64,000 bases of DNA, taken from contig VZRS01006708.1 of NCBI GenBank assembly GCA_013398055.1, positions 187,746-251,745 on the forward strand. The letters run 5' to 3'. Position 1 is the first letter of the stretch; every line of letters starts with the position of its first letter. Both the position numbers and the translations under genes were made by a program. Below, in pieces: positions 1 to 11,270 of this stretch. The stretch is from Ifrita kowaldi (lineage: Eukaryota; Chordata; Aves; Passeriformes; Cinclosomatidae). The notes beneath the pieces are model-generated. The model did no database searches, was not told the DNA's origin, and saw only the letters and a program-made list of their open reading frames with translations.

Positions 1-506
1 TTGTAATGAACTTGTATGTTGGAAGATGGACAAATAGAGGGGGGTTGTTTTACAATGGACTGCAGTGACAACTCTGTGTTTCAGAAGACTCTGAATACCT
101 GACAGATTTCTGTTAGTGGGATTCAAGAAAAGATGTAGAGAGGAGTGTGACTTCTTTACAGTCATATTCCTAATTTTGGTTTAAGGAACATAGCAGAGAC
201 ATGAGCAACTAGTGTTGTCTGGTGACTGTTGTCTTTCAAAATCTTCGTACCTACAGTAGCATATTTCTTTGGATCAGTCAGCTTTCAAGTCCATGCACAC
301 TATAGCAAGTGTGCTATGCTAAGGTGGCTATTCATGCAGTCATTTTTTGATATTGCAAAACTTAATTTTCCTTCTGAAACGAAATGCCATGGTGGAAGAG
401 CACTTTGCACATAAAGTATATTTATTCTGTATTTTAAAGTGCAGATCAAGTATGACCCTAATACAGCCAGCTCTGATGTACTTTTAGGGGAAAACACAGA
501 GCTTTG
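1..506. other. Unique AT-rich sequence left of the first CR1
   Basis: No repeat, gene or RNA is recognised here. Two overlapping short open frames on opposite strands (229-414 and 300-560) have no recognisable domain and look like chance. The right edge is set where the minus-strand CR1 tail begins. Confidence 0.5.
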
Positions 507-1562
507 TGATAGAATCACAGCATCAAAGTTGGAAAAGACCTCTAAGATCATTGAGTCCAACCATTAACCTAACATTTCTGGGTCTACCACTAAACCATGT
601 CCCTAAGCACCATACCTACACAGTTTTTGAACACTTCTAGGGATGGTGATTCCACCACTTCCCTCGGCAGCCCATTCCAATCACTGCCCTTCTCTGGACA
701 CACTCCAGCACCTATCTTGTAATGAAGGACCCAAAACTGGACACAGGACTAGAGGTGCAGCCTCACCAGTGCTGCATACAGGGGGACTGTCATTGTCCTG
801 GTCCTGCTGGCCACACCATTTCTGGCATAGGCCAGGATGCCATTGGCCTTCTTGGCCACCTGGGCACATGCTAGCTCATGTTCAGCAGGCTGTCAACCAG
901 CACTCCCAGACCCTTTTCTGCCAGGCAGCTTTCCAGCCACTCTGTCCTCAGCCTGTAGCATTCCATGTGGTTGTTGTGACCCAAGAGCAGGACAGGACAC
1001 TTTGCCATGTAGAACTTCATACCCTTGGCCTCAGGCCATTAATCCAGCCTGTCCAGATTTGTCTGCAGAGCCTTCCTACGGTCCAACAGATCAGCAGTCC
1101 TGCCCAAATTGATGTCATCTGCTTGCTGAGTATGCAGCCAATCTCCTTATCCAAATCATTGAAGATATTAAGCAGAACTGGTCACAACACTGAACCCTGG
1201 GGAACACCACTCGTGACTGACCACCAACTAATTTGACTCCATTCACCATCACTCTCTAGGCCCAGCCATCCAGCCAGTTTTTTAGCCTAGTGAACATTGC
1301 ACACATCCAAGCCATGAGCAGATGGTTTCTTCAGGAGACTGATGCAAGAGACAGTGACAAAGAGTAAAGTCCAGGCAGACAACAGCCAGAACCTTTCCCT
1401 TATCCACTGAGCAAGTGACCCTCTCATAGAAGGAGATCAGGTTGGTGAAGCAGGACCTGCCTTTCACAAACCCATGCTGTGTGATGGCACTCAGGATGAT
1501 CTACTCTATGACCTTCCCTGGCGCCGAGGTCAAGCTGACAGGCCTGTAGCTCCCAGGAGGTG
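507..1562 (-). mobile_element. CR1 LINE fragment, 5'-truncated, antisense (block copy A)
   Basis: Seen: read on the minus strand, this segment follows the avian CR1 consensus from the palm part of the ORF2 reverse transcriptase to the 3' tail, which lies near 507-560. The catalytic Ala-Asp-Asp triplet of the reverse transcriptase is still encoded at 1114-1122 (minus), followed by I-N-L-G. A minus-strand open stretch at 1282-1467 starts with the CR1-typical M-K-G-R-S-C and contains T-N-L-I-S-F-Y. The reading frame is broken elsewhere by frameshifts and stops, so the copy is dead. Known: CR1 elements are usually 5'-truncated because target-primed reverse transcription stops early. The plus-strand open frame of 197 codons at 643-1236 is the antisense of this element and is not a gene. 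The 5' truncation point, near 1562, is estimated from where the match fades. Confidence 0.93.
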
Positions 1563-2741
1563 CCTCAGTATAGCACTTACAGGCCTTACTAGAGCTTCAA
1601 TGAGACCAGGAAATGCGAAGGTACAGCTACATCTGACTACTTTCTTTAATACAAGCACTGATATGCATTGTGATTTGACACTGAAGAATCAACACAAGCA
1701 GACTCCCTCACAGAAGGGCTAAACATTAGCACTTTAAAGTTTATAAATGGAGCTTCAGAATTTGTTCTGTGACCCCACAGGAACCCTTTAGAATGTGGGT
1801 CACAGAGTACAAGAGATATGCTTCTAAACCTGTGCTCTGGGAAGCAGTATAGCTGCAACTGTTATGGTAAACTGCACAACCTAGAAGCATGAAGAAAAGG
1901 TTATTACCATCCTGTTTTATGGTATTAATGTGTAAATAGTATTTGATTTTATGTGTTTTTTTCCTCCAAGCTGAACTAGGATGGAGATCATACTTTTCTT
2001 GAATGGCTCAATCACTGGAACTCCAGCAGAACGAGTGTAGTCTGGGCACTGCCAAGGCACTAAAGACTCTCTAAGATCTAGACCTGGATTCTGTATTCTG
2101 GTTTAGGCATGCAGAGATTCCTACTCCAAAATGGGTTGCATAGGTAATTTTCTCTGCTCTTTCCTCTTACATTAGTCAGTGTATTTTATGTGCTTCAGAG
2201 GTGGTAAGTCAGATCTCATGCACAGCCATGCACAATCCTATGTATTATATTTTGTTTGTATACAAAGTGGGTAGAGGAAGAATAATTTCCTTATTTCAGC
2301 TAGTTATTAGTTTGTGCTATAAACATGAGGAGTAGTGACCTTTGTAATTTATTTATTCTTACCAGGCTATTTCTTTAGTAATATATTATAGGGGTGAGGA
2401 AGTTATGGCAATTATATGGTGCATAAAATCTATTCTCCTTTATACGTATGAAATTTACTTAGTGTTAATTTCATAAAGTGTCTCCCCATGCTTGTACTAC
2501 AAAGCCATTTGAATAAAAATGGTCTTCAGAATGCAATTATAGGCACACTGTAGATGTTGTCTAAGTCTAGTGCCTTCCATACAAAAAATGGAAATTTTCC
2601 AAATGACTTTTAAGGAAAACTACCAGACTCTCTTTTCTTTTCTTTTTTGGCTGTTAAAAATTATCCTCCTTTTGTTATATTTTCTAACTCAATTTTAACT
2701 CTATTCTTTTCAATGAGATGCCAGTCAAAAGAGATTATTAT
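1563..2741. other. Unique spacer between the two facing CR1s (copy A)
   Basis: This AT-rich sequence has no gene or repeat I recognise. It recurs at 3822-4965 (truncated) and 5626-6804. A pyrimidine-rich run lies at about 2630-2650. Small open frames here, such as the minus-strand 1646-1858, recur in each copy only because the DNA is copied; they have no protein-like features. Confidence 0.6.
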
Positions 2742-2807
2742 CCTGCTGTGCTCTGCACCGGAGTGGCCTCACTTTGACCCCTGCGTGCAGTTTTTTGGCA
2801 CCACAAG
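2742..2807 (+). mobile_element. Start of the plus-strand CR1, cut off by an N (copy A)
   Basis: These 66 bases equal 6805-6870, where the CR1 continues uninterrupted to its 3' tail. Here the element stops at the single N at 2808 and the sequence jumps back to the block start. A break in the middle of a CR1 fits a contig end inside a repeat. Confidence 0.8.
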
Positions 2808-2808
2808 N
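2808..2808. other. Single N, contig join A/B
   Basis: One ambiguous base separates copies A and B. On the left the sequence is inside a plus-strand CR1. On the right it resumes at the position equal to 552. Single-N joins are commonly written by scaffolders when the estimated gap is zero or negative, so this is likely a scaffold join and not a sequenced junction. Confidence 0.85.
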
Positions 2809-3821
2809 TGAGTCCAACCATTAACCTAACATTTCTGGGTCTACCACTAAACCATGTCCCTAAGCACCATACCTACACAGTTTTTGAACACTTCTAGGGA
2901 TGGTGATTCCACCACTTCCCTCGGCAGCCCATTCCAATCACTGCCCTTCTCTGGACACACTCCAGCACCTATCTTGTAATGAAGGACCCAAAACTGGACA
3001 CAGGACTAGAGGTGCAGCCTCACCAGTGCTGCATACAGGGGGACTGTCATTGTCCTGGTCCTGCTGGCCACACCATTTCTGGCATAGGCCAGGATGCCAT
3101 TGGCCTTCTTGGCCACCTGGGCACATGCTAGCTCATGTTCAGCAGGCTGTCAACCAGCACTCCCAGACCCTTTTCTGCCAGGCAGCTTTCCAGCCACTCT
3201 GCCACCAGCCTGGACATGCAGGGGGTTGGTGTGACCCAAAGGCAGGATCTGCCTNACACTTTGCCATGTAGAACTTCATACCCTTGGCCTCAGGCCATTA
3301 ATCCAGCCTGTCCAGATTTGTCTGCAGAGCCTTCCTACGGTCCAACAGATCAGCAGTCCTGCCCAAATTGATGTCATCTGCTTGCTGAGTATGCAGCCAA
3401 TCTCCTTATCCAAATCATTGAAGATATTAAGCAGAACTGGTCACAACACTGAACCCTGGGGAACACCACTCGTGACTGACCACCAACTAATTTGACTCCA
3501 TTCACCATCACTCTCTAGGCCCAGCCATCCAGCCAGTTTTTTAGCCTAGTGAACATTGCACACATCCAAGCCATGAGCAGATGGTTTCTTCAGGAGACTG
3601 ATGCAAGAGACAGTGACAAAGAGTAAAGTCCAGGCAGACAACAGCCAGAACCTTTCCCTTATCCACTGAGCAAGTGACCCTCTCATAGAAGGAGATCAGG
3701 TTGGTGAAGCAGGACCTGCCTTTCACAAACCCATGCTGTGTGATGGCACTCAGGATGATCTACTCTATGACCTTCCCTGGCGCCGAGGTCAAGCTGACAG
3801 GCCTGTAGCTCCCAGGAGGTG
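2809..3821 (-). mobile_element. CR1 LINE fragment, antisense (block copy B)
   Basis: Same element as 507-1562, lacking the outermost tail bases. The minus-strand Ala-Asp-Asp codons of the reverse transcriptase are at 3373-3381. The stretch 3198-3254 differs strongly from copies A and C but still reads as CR1, so this copy is a mosaic of two CR1 sequences meeting at the N at 3255. Confidence 0.9.
3255..3255. other. Single N inside copy B
   Basis: To the left is a CR1 variant that differs from A and C. To the right the sequence is identical to A from position 997. This is likely a join between two contigs that both end in CR1. Confidence 0.85.
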
Positions 3822-4965
3822 CCTCAGTATAGCACTTACAGGCCTTACTAGAGCTTCAATGAGACCAGGAAATGCGAAGGTACAGCTACATCTGACTACT
3901 TTCTTTAATACAAGCACTGATATGCATTGTGATTTGACACTGAAGAATCAACACAAGCAGACTCCCTCACAGAAGGGCTAAACATTAGCACTTTAAAGTT
4001 TATAAATGGAGCTTCAGAATTTGTTCTGTGACCCCACAGGAACCCTTTAGAATGTGGGTCACAGAGTACAAGAGATATGCTTCTAAACCTGTGCTCTGGG
4101 AAGCAGTATAGCTGCAACTGTTATGGTAAACTGCACAACCTAGAAGCATGAAGAAAAGGTTATTACCATCCTGTTTTATGGTATTAATGTGTAAATAGTA
4201 TTTGATTTTATGTGTTTTTTTCCTCCAAGCTGAACTAGGATGGAGATCATACTTTTCTTGAATGGCTCAATCACTGGAACTCCAGCAGAACGAGTGTAGT
4301 CTGGGCACTGCCAAGGCACTAAAGACTCTCTAAGATCTAGACCTGGATTCTGTATTCTGGTTTAGGCATGCAGAGATTCCTACTCCAAAATGGGTTGCAT
4401 AGGTAATTTTCTCTGCTCTTTCCTCTTACATTAGTCAGTGTATTTTATGTGCTTCAGAGGTGGTAAGTCAGATCTCATGCACAGCCATGCACAATCCTAT
4501 GTATTATATTTTGTTTGTATACAAAGTGGGTAGAGGAAGAATAATTTCCTTATTTCAGCTAGTTATTAGTTTGTGCTATAAACATGAGGAGTAGTGACCT
4601 TTGTAATTTATTTATTCTTACCAGGCTATTTCTTTAGTAATATATTATAGGGGTGAGGAAGTTATGGCAATTATATGGTGCATAAAATCTATTCTCCTTT
4701 ATACGTATGAAATTTACTTAGTGTTAATTTCATAAAGTGTCTCCCCATGCTTGTACTACAAAGCCATTTGAATAAAAATGGTCTTCAGAATGCAATTATA
4801 GGCACACTGTAGATGTTGTCTAAGTCTAGTGCCTTCCATACAAAAAATGGAAATTTTCCAAATGACTTTTAAGGAAAACTACCAGACTCTCTTTTCTTTT
4901 CTTTTTTGGCTGTTAAAAATTATCCTCCTTTTGTTATATTTTCTAACTCAATTTTAACTCTATTC
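3822..4965. other. Unique spacer, copy B
   Basis: Copy of 1563-2706. I see nothing else in it. Confidence 0.7.
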
Positions 4966-4966
4966 N
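4966..4966. other. Single N, contig join B/C
   Basis: Copy B stops at the equivalent of A position 2706. Copy C starts at the equivalent of A position 904, inside the minus-strand CR1. Confidence 0.85.
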
Positions 4967-5625
4967 TCCCAGACCCTTTTCTGCCAGGCAGCTTTCCAGC
5001 CACTCTGTCCTCAGCCTGTAGCATTCCATGTGGTTGTTGTGACCCAAGAGCAGGACAGGACACTTTGCCATGTAGAACTTCATACCCTTGGCCTCAGGCC
5101 ATTAATCCAGCCTGTCCAGATTTGTCTGCAGAGCCTTCCTACGGTCCAACAGATCAGCAGTCCTGCCCAAATTGATGTCATCTGCTTGCTGAGTATGCAG
5201 CCAATCTCCTTATCCAAATCATTGAAGATATTAAGCAGAACTGGTCACAACACTGAACCCTGGGGAACACCACTCGTGACTGACCACCAACTAATTTGAC
5301 TCCATTCACCATCACTCTCTAGGCCCAGCCATCCAGCCAGTTTTTTAGCCTAGTGAACATTGCACACATCCAAGCCATGAGCAGATGGTTTCTTCAGGAG
5401 ACTGATGCAAGAGACAGTGACAAAGAGTAAAGTCCAGGCAGACAACAGCCAGAACCTTTCCCTTATCCACTGAGCAAGTGACCCTCTCATAGAAGGAGAT
5501 CAGGTTGGTGAAGCAGGACCTGCCTTTCACAAACCCATGCTGTGTGATGGCACTCAGGATGATCTACTCTATGACCTTCCCTGGCGCCGAGGTCAAGCTG
5601 ACAGGCCTGTAGCTCCCAGGAGGTG
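4967..5625 (-). mobile_element. CR1 LINE fragment, antisense (block copy C)
   Basis: Same CR1 as at 507-1562, but missing its 3' half because the contig begins inside it. The reverse-transcriptase Ala-Asp-Asp codons lie at 5177-5185 on the minus strand. The open stretch that starts M-K-G-R-S-C is at 5345-5530. Confidence 0.9.
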
Positions 5626-6804
5626 CCTCAGTATAGCACTTACAGGCCTTACTAGAGCTTCAATGAGACCAGGAAATGCGAAGGTACAGCTACATCTGAC
5701 TACTTTCTTTAATACAAGCACTGATATGCATTGTGATTTGACACTGAAGAATCAACACAAGCAGACTCCCTCACAGAAGGGCTAAACATTAGCACTTTAA
5801 AGTTTATAAATGGAGCTTCAGAATTTGTTCTGTGACCCCACAGGAACCCTTTAGAATGTGGGTCACAGAGTACAAGAGATATGCTTCTAAACCTGTGCTC
5901 TGGGAAGCAGTATAGCTGCAACTGTTATGGTAAACTGCACAACCTAGAAGCATGAAGAAAAGGTTATTACCATCCTGTTTTATGGTATTAATGTGTAAAT
6001 AGTATTTGATTTTATGTGTTTTTTTCCTCCAAGCTGAACTAAGATGGAGATCATACTTTTCTTGAATGGCTCAATCACTGGAACTCCAGCAGAACGAGTG
6101 TAGTCTGGGCACTGCCAAGGCACTAAAGACTCTCTAAGATCTAGACCTGGATTCTGTATTCTGGTTTAGGCATGCAGAGATTCCTACTCCAAAATGGGTT
6201 GCATAGGTAATTTTCTCTGCTCTTTCCTCTTACATTAGTCAGTGTATTTTATGTGCTTCAGAGGTGGTAAGTCAGATCTCATGCACAGCCATGCACAATC
6301 CTATGTATTATATTTTGTTTGTATACAAAGTGGGTAGAGGAAGAATAATTTCCTTATTTCAGCTAGTTATTAGTTTGTGCTATAAACATGAGGAGTAGTG
6401 ACCTTTGTAATTTATTTATTCTTACCAGGCTATTTCTTTAGTAATATATTATAGGGGTGAGGCAGTTATGGCAATTATATGGTGCATAAAATCTATTCTC
6501 CTTTATACGTATGAAATTTACTTAGTGTTAATTTCATAAAGTGTCTCCCCATGCTTGTACTACAAAGCCATTTGAATAAAAATGGTCTTCAGAATGCAAT
6601 TATAGGCACACTGTAGATGTTGTCTAAGTCTAGTGCCTTCCATACAAAAAATGGAAATTTTCCAAATGACTTTTAAGGAAAACTACCAGACTCTCTTTTC
6701 TTTTCTTTTTTGGCTGTTAAAAATTATCCTCCTTTTGTTATATTTTCTAACTCAATTTTAACTCTATTCTTTTCAATGAGATGCCAGTCAAAAGAGATTA
6801 TTAT
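5626..6804. other. Unique spacer, copy C
   Basis: Copy of 1563-2741 with the two substitutions at 6042 and 6463. No gene seen. Confidence 0.7.
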
Positions 6805-7373
6805 CCTGCTGTGCTCTGCACCGGAGTGGCCTCACTTTGACCCCTGCGTGCAGTTTTTTGGCACCACAAGAGAAAAAAGACATTAAGCAATCAGGGAGCA
6901 TCCAAAGGAAGGCCACAAGGATGGTGAAGGGCCTTGAGGGGAAGCTGTATGAGGAAAGGCTGAGGTCACTTGGTCTGTTCAGCTTGGAAGAGAGAAGACT
7001 GAGGGGAGATCTCATTGCAGTTACAACTTCTTTTTGGGGGGAAGAGGAGGGGCAGGTACTGATCTCTTTACTCTAATGATGGGACTCGAAGAAATGGCAT
7101 AAAGCTGAGTCTGGGGAGGTTTAGGTGGGATATTAGAAAAACGTTCTTCACTCGGTAGGAGGTTGGGCACTGGAACAGGCAACCCAGGGAAGTGGTCACA
7201 GCAACCCAGGGAAGTGGTCACAGCAACCCTGACATACTTCAAGTAAATGTTCGGACAGTGGTCTCAAGTACATGGTGTGATTCTCAGGGTGTCCTGCACA
7301 GGGCCAGGAGTTGGACTCAGTCATCCTTGTGGGTCCCTTCCAACTCATCTTACTCTATGATTCTGTGATACAA
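6805..7373 (+). mobile_element. CR1 LINE 3' fragment, sense strand
   Basis: Seen: the plus strand follows the end of CR1 ORF2 and the 3' UTR. The frame at 6837-7076 carries the C-terminal CR1 pattern M-V-K-G-L-E-G-K, then E-E-R-L-R-S-L-G-L-F-S-L-E-E-R-R-L-R-G-D-L. The 3' end near 7300-7373 has the avian CR1 tail, which reads GGGTCCCTTCCAACTC and then a short imperfect ATTCTGTGAT motif. The frame breaks after about 7076 by indels. It belongs to a different CR1 subtype from the minus-strand element, judging by the tail. A 22-base internal duplication at 7179-7222 is private to this copy as far as I can see. Confidence 0.93.
7179..7222. repeat. 22-bp perfect tandem duplication inside the CR1
   Basis: Units 7179-7200 and 7201-7222 are identical. 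The unit falls in the ORF2 C-terminal region and would shift its frame by 22 bases. Confidence 0.95.
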
Positions 7374-7510
7374 TGAATTAGCTTCGCACAATATTGTCCT
7401 CCTGACAACACAATCCTGGATGCTTGACTGAGGATCTCCCTATTAGCCTGGTGTTTAGGAGCTCACTAGGCCCTATGATGCCTAAATTCCTCAATGATTT
7501 CTTCAGCTTC

Positions 7511-7562
7511 TTTTTGTAATGTTTAGAGTGGAAATGTTTTTGTAATGTTTAGAGAGGAAAGC
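7511..7562. repeat. 26-bp tandem duplication
   Basis: Units 7511-7536 and 7537-7562 share the core TTTTTGTAATGTTTAGAG and differ by a few bases at the 3' side. Confidence 0.85.
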
Positions 7563-9964
7563 TTAGAAACCAGCCATTACATCTAAGTATATTGACTGCT
7601 TAATTATGTTCACACATTAAATGGCTGATATGAATTATGGTTCTGGTGCCATAAAAATGTTCATTATTTCCTGTTAAGGGCTTTCAAGTGATATAATTTC
7701 CGGATCTTGGCCCAGAAGTTTGGAGCTGTAGATGCAACGGCTGTGCCTCCAATGACACTTCACTAATTGTTTTGGCATGTAACATTAATTACGTTCTGTT
7801 CAGGAATTCTCTTCTCCTGATTGAAGTGCACTTCGTGTGTGTGGTGTGAGTACGTTGTTACATGCCCTGTCTGGCAGAACAATAGGGGCTCTTTACTGTG
7901 TGCCCTTTTAACTTGAATAGTTTCTCTGAGATGAAGAGGTGCAGTTTTGTGTTAATTGAGGACCTGCATACTGAGTTGTATTTTTACTGTTTAATTTTTC
8001 TTTAGGAGAGACCCTTGTACAGAGATACAATTAGGTGGAAACAAGAATGGTTTGTTTCCATTCTTCTCTTTTTATGGCCATGTTAGAAATATATTGAAGC
8101 TTGAGACTCTATGAACCAATCATTTTTCAACCAATGTTCTAGTTGTCTCAACTTGTCTGATCAAATCAGGCAATCAGACATAAAATCAGATTTTTCCTTG
8201 TTATTAAAGTCAATGGAGATGTTTCCAGCAGAAAAAGTCCAAAAGACGTATATATTTTAATGTATTTATTAAATCTTCAGTTTAATACACAGGTAATTTC
8301 TTTCTTTTGCTTTTTAGAGTTCATAAGAATATTTTTGTCTATAGGCATCTCCTACCAATGTTATTTATGCACTTTGGAAGCAAATTTGTTGCTATAGAGA
8401 TATTTTCCTTGGAATCATTACTGCAATGAGAAACAAAGGTGAAAAAGTAACTTGTAAGTCCCTTGAAAAACACTTACTTGATACAGTGACTGATTCCAGA
8501 AAACATCCAATATTTGTTTCTCAGCACTAGAAACTGTTCCATCACTTTTGACAGTTTCACTTGGAAGCCTATCTTTCAGCAAGATCCCAGGATCTGTCAG
8601 TAGTATCTGTATATAAATGACAAATAATTTCAGTTTGCCAGCTGTTCAGAAATTTTCTGACCAAGCAGACAAAATTAACACAACTCCTGTTGCAGATTAA
8701 TGTTTAGCTGAGGTTATGGACCCTTAGGAAGATGAGGAACCCGTCTCTCTTCTGATTTGAACTTTCTGCTTTTTATCATTATTCTATGGTTTTGATCTTT
8801 TTAGTTGAAACAAATAACACTGTGCTGTTTGGGCCTGTTGACCTTGATCTACAAATCAAGCTACTATTAGCAGACGTCTGCATGATGGTATACCAATTAA
8901 AATTAGGAGAGTAAATTCCAGTTTGCACACAAACAGCAATTTGCATAGCTCTTCAAAGAGAGGAACTCAGATGTTTTAGGAACTCGGTGCCATTAATCCT
9001 TGAGGCAACTGGGAAAGGATCATAAAGTGTTGAAAGGAAATAGAGATTTAATTTTATTTCTCTGTAGTAAATGTAGATTGATGCTGCAACTTTAGCTATA
9101 TACCAGATACCTGTGATTTCTCCAAAGTTAGCCAACTATCAATATGATTATTTAGCTTCCAGCTATGGTGTTCAGAGAACAGAGATATATGTGATGATTA
9201 TGGCAATTGGAAAGCAGACAAAGATGAAAAATAAATATTTGCAGCTACTTAATTAAAGCATGATTAAAATAGTAGTTTACCAAAGTGAAGAAAAACAACC
9301 AAAAATCCCTGTTGCTATCTGCTCCATTTCACAGAGAAGGCAAGGGAAACGAACATGAGTTAAAATGTGAAGTCAAAAATCGGCCTTAAAGAATTTGTAA
9401 TGGCAAGACCTTGTTCAAGCAAGCTCTTACCTGGCAGAGTATTGAAGCCATTCTCTAAGCAAGGGCTGAGAAACCTTTTGTTCACTCTGGCAGCCAGTAG
9501 ACCTATATACTGTACTTTTTGTTACCACAGTTATTTACAAGTGTTCCAACAGCTCCACCGGGATCTTTGAAAATTGTCAACAGTTCCTTGGGATTCTCTG
9601 AGTTCAGGCATGCTTCCCTTCCTGTGACTTTCCTAGAATATTTAGGCTTTTAACATGCTGAGACAATTTTCAGCCTTGCTCTTGCGATGGCAGCAGCAGT
9701 AAAAATACAGGGGGGATGAGCTGTGGCACATACAGGCATTTTACTGTGCAGTGTCTACAGCCATTGAACAGGGCTTAAGTGAGAATCCTTAAGTGGTTCA
9801 CATCTATTTTTTAGTTATGAATTCTCCATCTTTTTGAGCTTCAAGCTTTTGGCCTGTTAACATGTATGGAGAGTCTAAATCAACGAACTCCACCCCACAG
9901 CCATCTAGGCACTGCTACAGTATAGAGTCTGTTATTTGCTGGGTTTTGTGATTTTTCTTTCTTC

Positions 9965-9982
9965 TTTTTTTTTTTTTTTTTT
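9965..9982. repeat. Poly-T run
   Basis: Eighteen consecutive T. No SINE or processed copy is visible on either side, so it is listed only as a simple repeat. Confidence 0.9.
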
Positions 9983-11212
9983 ACGTTGTTATATCAGGGT
10001 CAAATTTATTATGAGGATGAAATCCAACATTTAATAAGGATTGTGTTTTTTTCAACAGAAATTCTCAAACAGTTCTCAAGTGATATCTAAATTGTGTGTT
10101 ACTATCTGTGAATATCCAGTGCAATGGACATATCTTCCTTATAGTACACTTGACTCTGTAATGACAATGATCTATTAATAATTCTGAGTCTACAGAAAAA
10201 TAGTGAAGCTGTGATCTTATTTCAGGCCTGTGCATCACTAACTTGGAATCTTTTTCTAGGGGAAGGAGACCCTGGAGCTATTTGTTTCTCTTTACCTCAA
10301 TTCTCTCATCTGTGAAACAGTAATAATACTTGCTGTGTGATTGGATGGTCTGCCTCATTAGTGTCAATGACTGCTGAATAGTAGGCTGAAAGAAAATGGT
10401 GTACAAACGTTGCAGTTTATTATTTTAGAGATTACATGTAACTATCTAAACAGAATGACATAGCTTTGCATTCTGAAATAATTTTCTCTAAATAACCGTA
10501 AGAACATAATTTTCAACAGGAGATGCTTATGGTTTGAACAGTTAGAAATATTAGCATCTGAAACAAATTAAAGAATCATCTAAAGACCAGCCTTTTTATT
10601 AGTAGTAATGAATAAATATAGTTAAAAGACATTTCAGGCATAATTGCTCCACAGACTCATTTCTTGGGCTTCACTTCAACCCAGTACCTGGCAAGAAACC
10701 CGTTCAACGTCTTGTGCTTGAATGCAGTTAATGCGTTCGTTCTATACAACAAAAAGTTAAAAAGAGCAAAAACAAAAGCAAAGAAAAAAATCTAATCTTG
10801 AAAGTGCAGTATGCATCACCATATGTATTTTAGTGCCACATGAAACCTCTACAATTCACTGGAATTATGGGATTTGAGAGCTACTACACGAAGTTACAAC
10901 AATCCAGTGACATACTGGGAAGAACAACATAGTGCAGGGACAGTTTTTGATACTGCAAAACTTTTCCTTGTCACATTATCAGGTGGCAGGTTAGACCTCT
11001 GAAGAGACTTCCAGAGAAGACTGACAGACTGCTTCTTTATAAGGTATCCAGGATAGGATTTTTATTCCATGTAAATCCTACCACAGTGATGCTAGGAAGA
11101 AATAGAGTATAATTACATATTAATAGCAATATTTAGAAGCTAAAGTTAGTTTATCAGAGCAGGAAAATTTGTTTCACTGAACTTTGAACTCTTTTGAGCA
11201 TTGTCACAGTCT

Positions 11213-11226
11213 ATACACATACACGT

Positions 11227-11265
<39 letters not shown>

Positions 11266-11270
11266 CACGT
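11213..11270. repeat. (CA)n / (TA)n microsatellite
   Basis: Imperfect ACAC/ACGC lead-in, then a pure CA stretch, then a short TA stretch and ACAC. Likely length-variable. Confidence 0.95.

Larger units (their letters stand above)
552..2807. repeat. Copy A of a triplicated block
   Basis: This is the first of three direct copies. Copy B is 2809-4965 and copy C is 4967-6870. A contains the minus-strand CR1, about 1.2 kb of unique sequence, and the first 66 bases of a plus-strand CR1. It ends at a single N (2808). The offset to B is 2257 before the N at 3255 and 2259 after it. The offset to C is 4063 throughout. By eye the unique part is identical between A and B. Confidence 0.95.
2809..4965. 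repeat. Copy B of the triplicated block
   Basis: Direct copy of 552-2706 with a different stretch at about 3198-3254 that ends at an internal N (3255). It stops at the N at 4966, about 100 bases before the end of the block as seen in A and C, so it lacks the plus-strand CR1 start. Confidence 0.95.
4967..6870. repeat. Copy C of the triplicated block
   Basis: Direct copy of A 904-2807 at a constant offset of 4063. I see two single-base differences from A and B: A at 6042 (G at 1979 in copy A) and C at 6463 (A at 2400 in copy A). C is the only copy that runs on through the plus-strand CR1 into downstream unique DNA, so it is the best candidate for the real right end of the locus. Confidence 0.95.
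7374..11210. other. Unique AT-rich DNA
   Basis: I see no gene here. It contains a 26-bp direct duplication at 7511-7562, a T run at 9965-9982 and scattered short chance frames (for example 9367-9570 plus, 8953-9135 minus) with no recognisable domain. Confidence 0.55.

Noticed and set aside
643..1236. 197-codon plus-strand open frame
   Set aside because: It lies antisense to a CR1 LINE and recurs, broken, in the copied block. The amino acid make-up (rich in H, P, C, S, Q) is that of a reverse-strand repeat.
552..6870. Regularly spaced repeats considered as a CRISPR-like or satellite array
   Set aside because: Units are 1.9-2.3 kb, contain LINE sequence, and are joined by Ns. There is no short repeat-spacer pattern.
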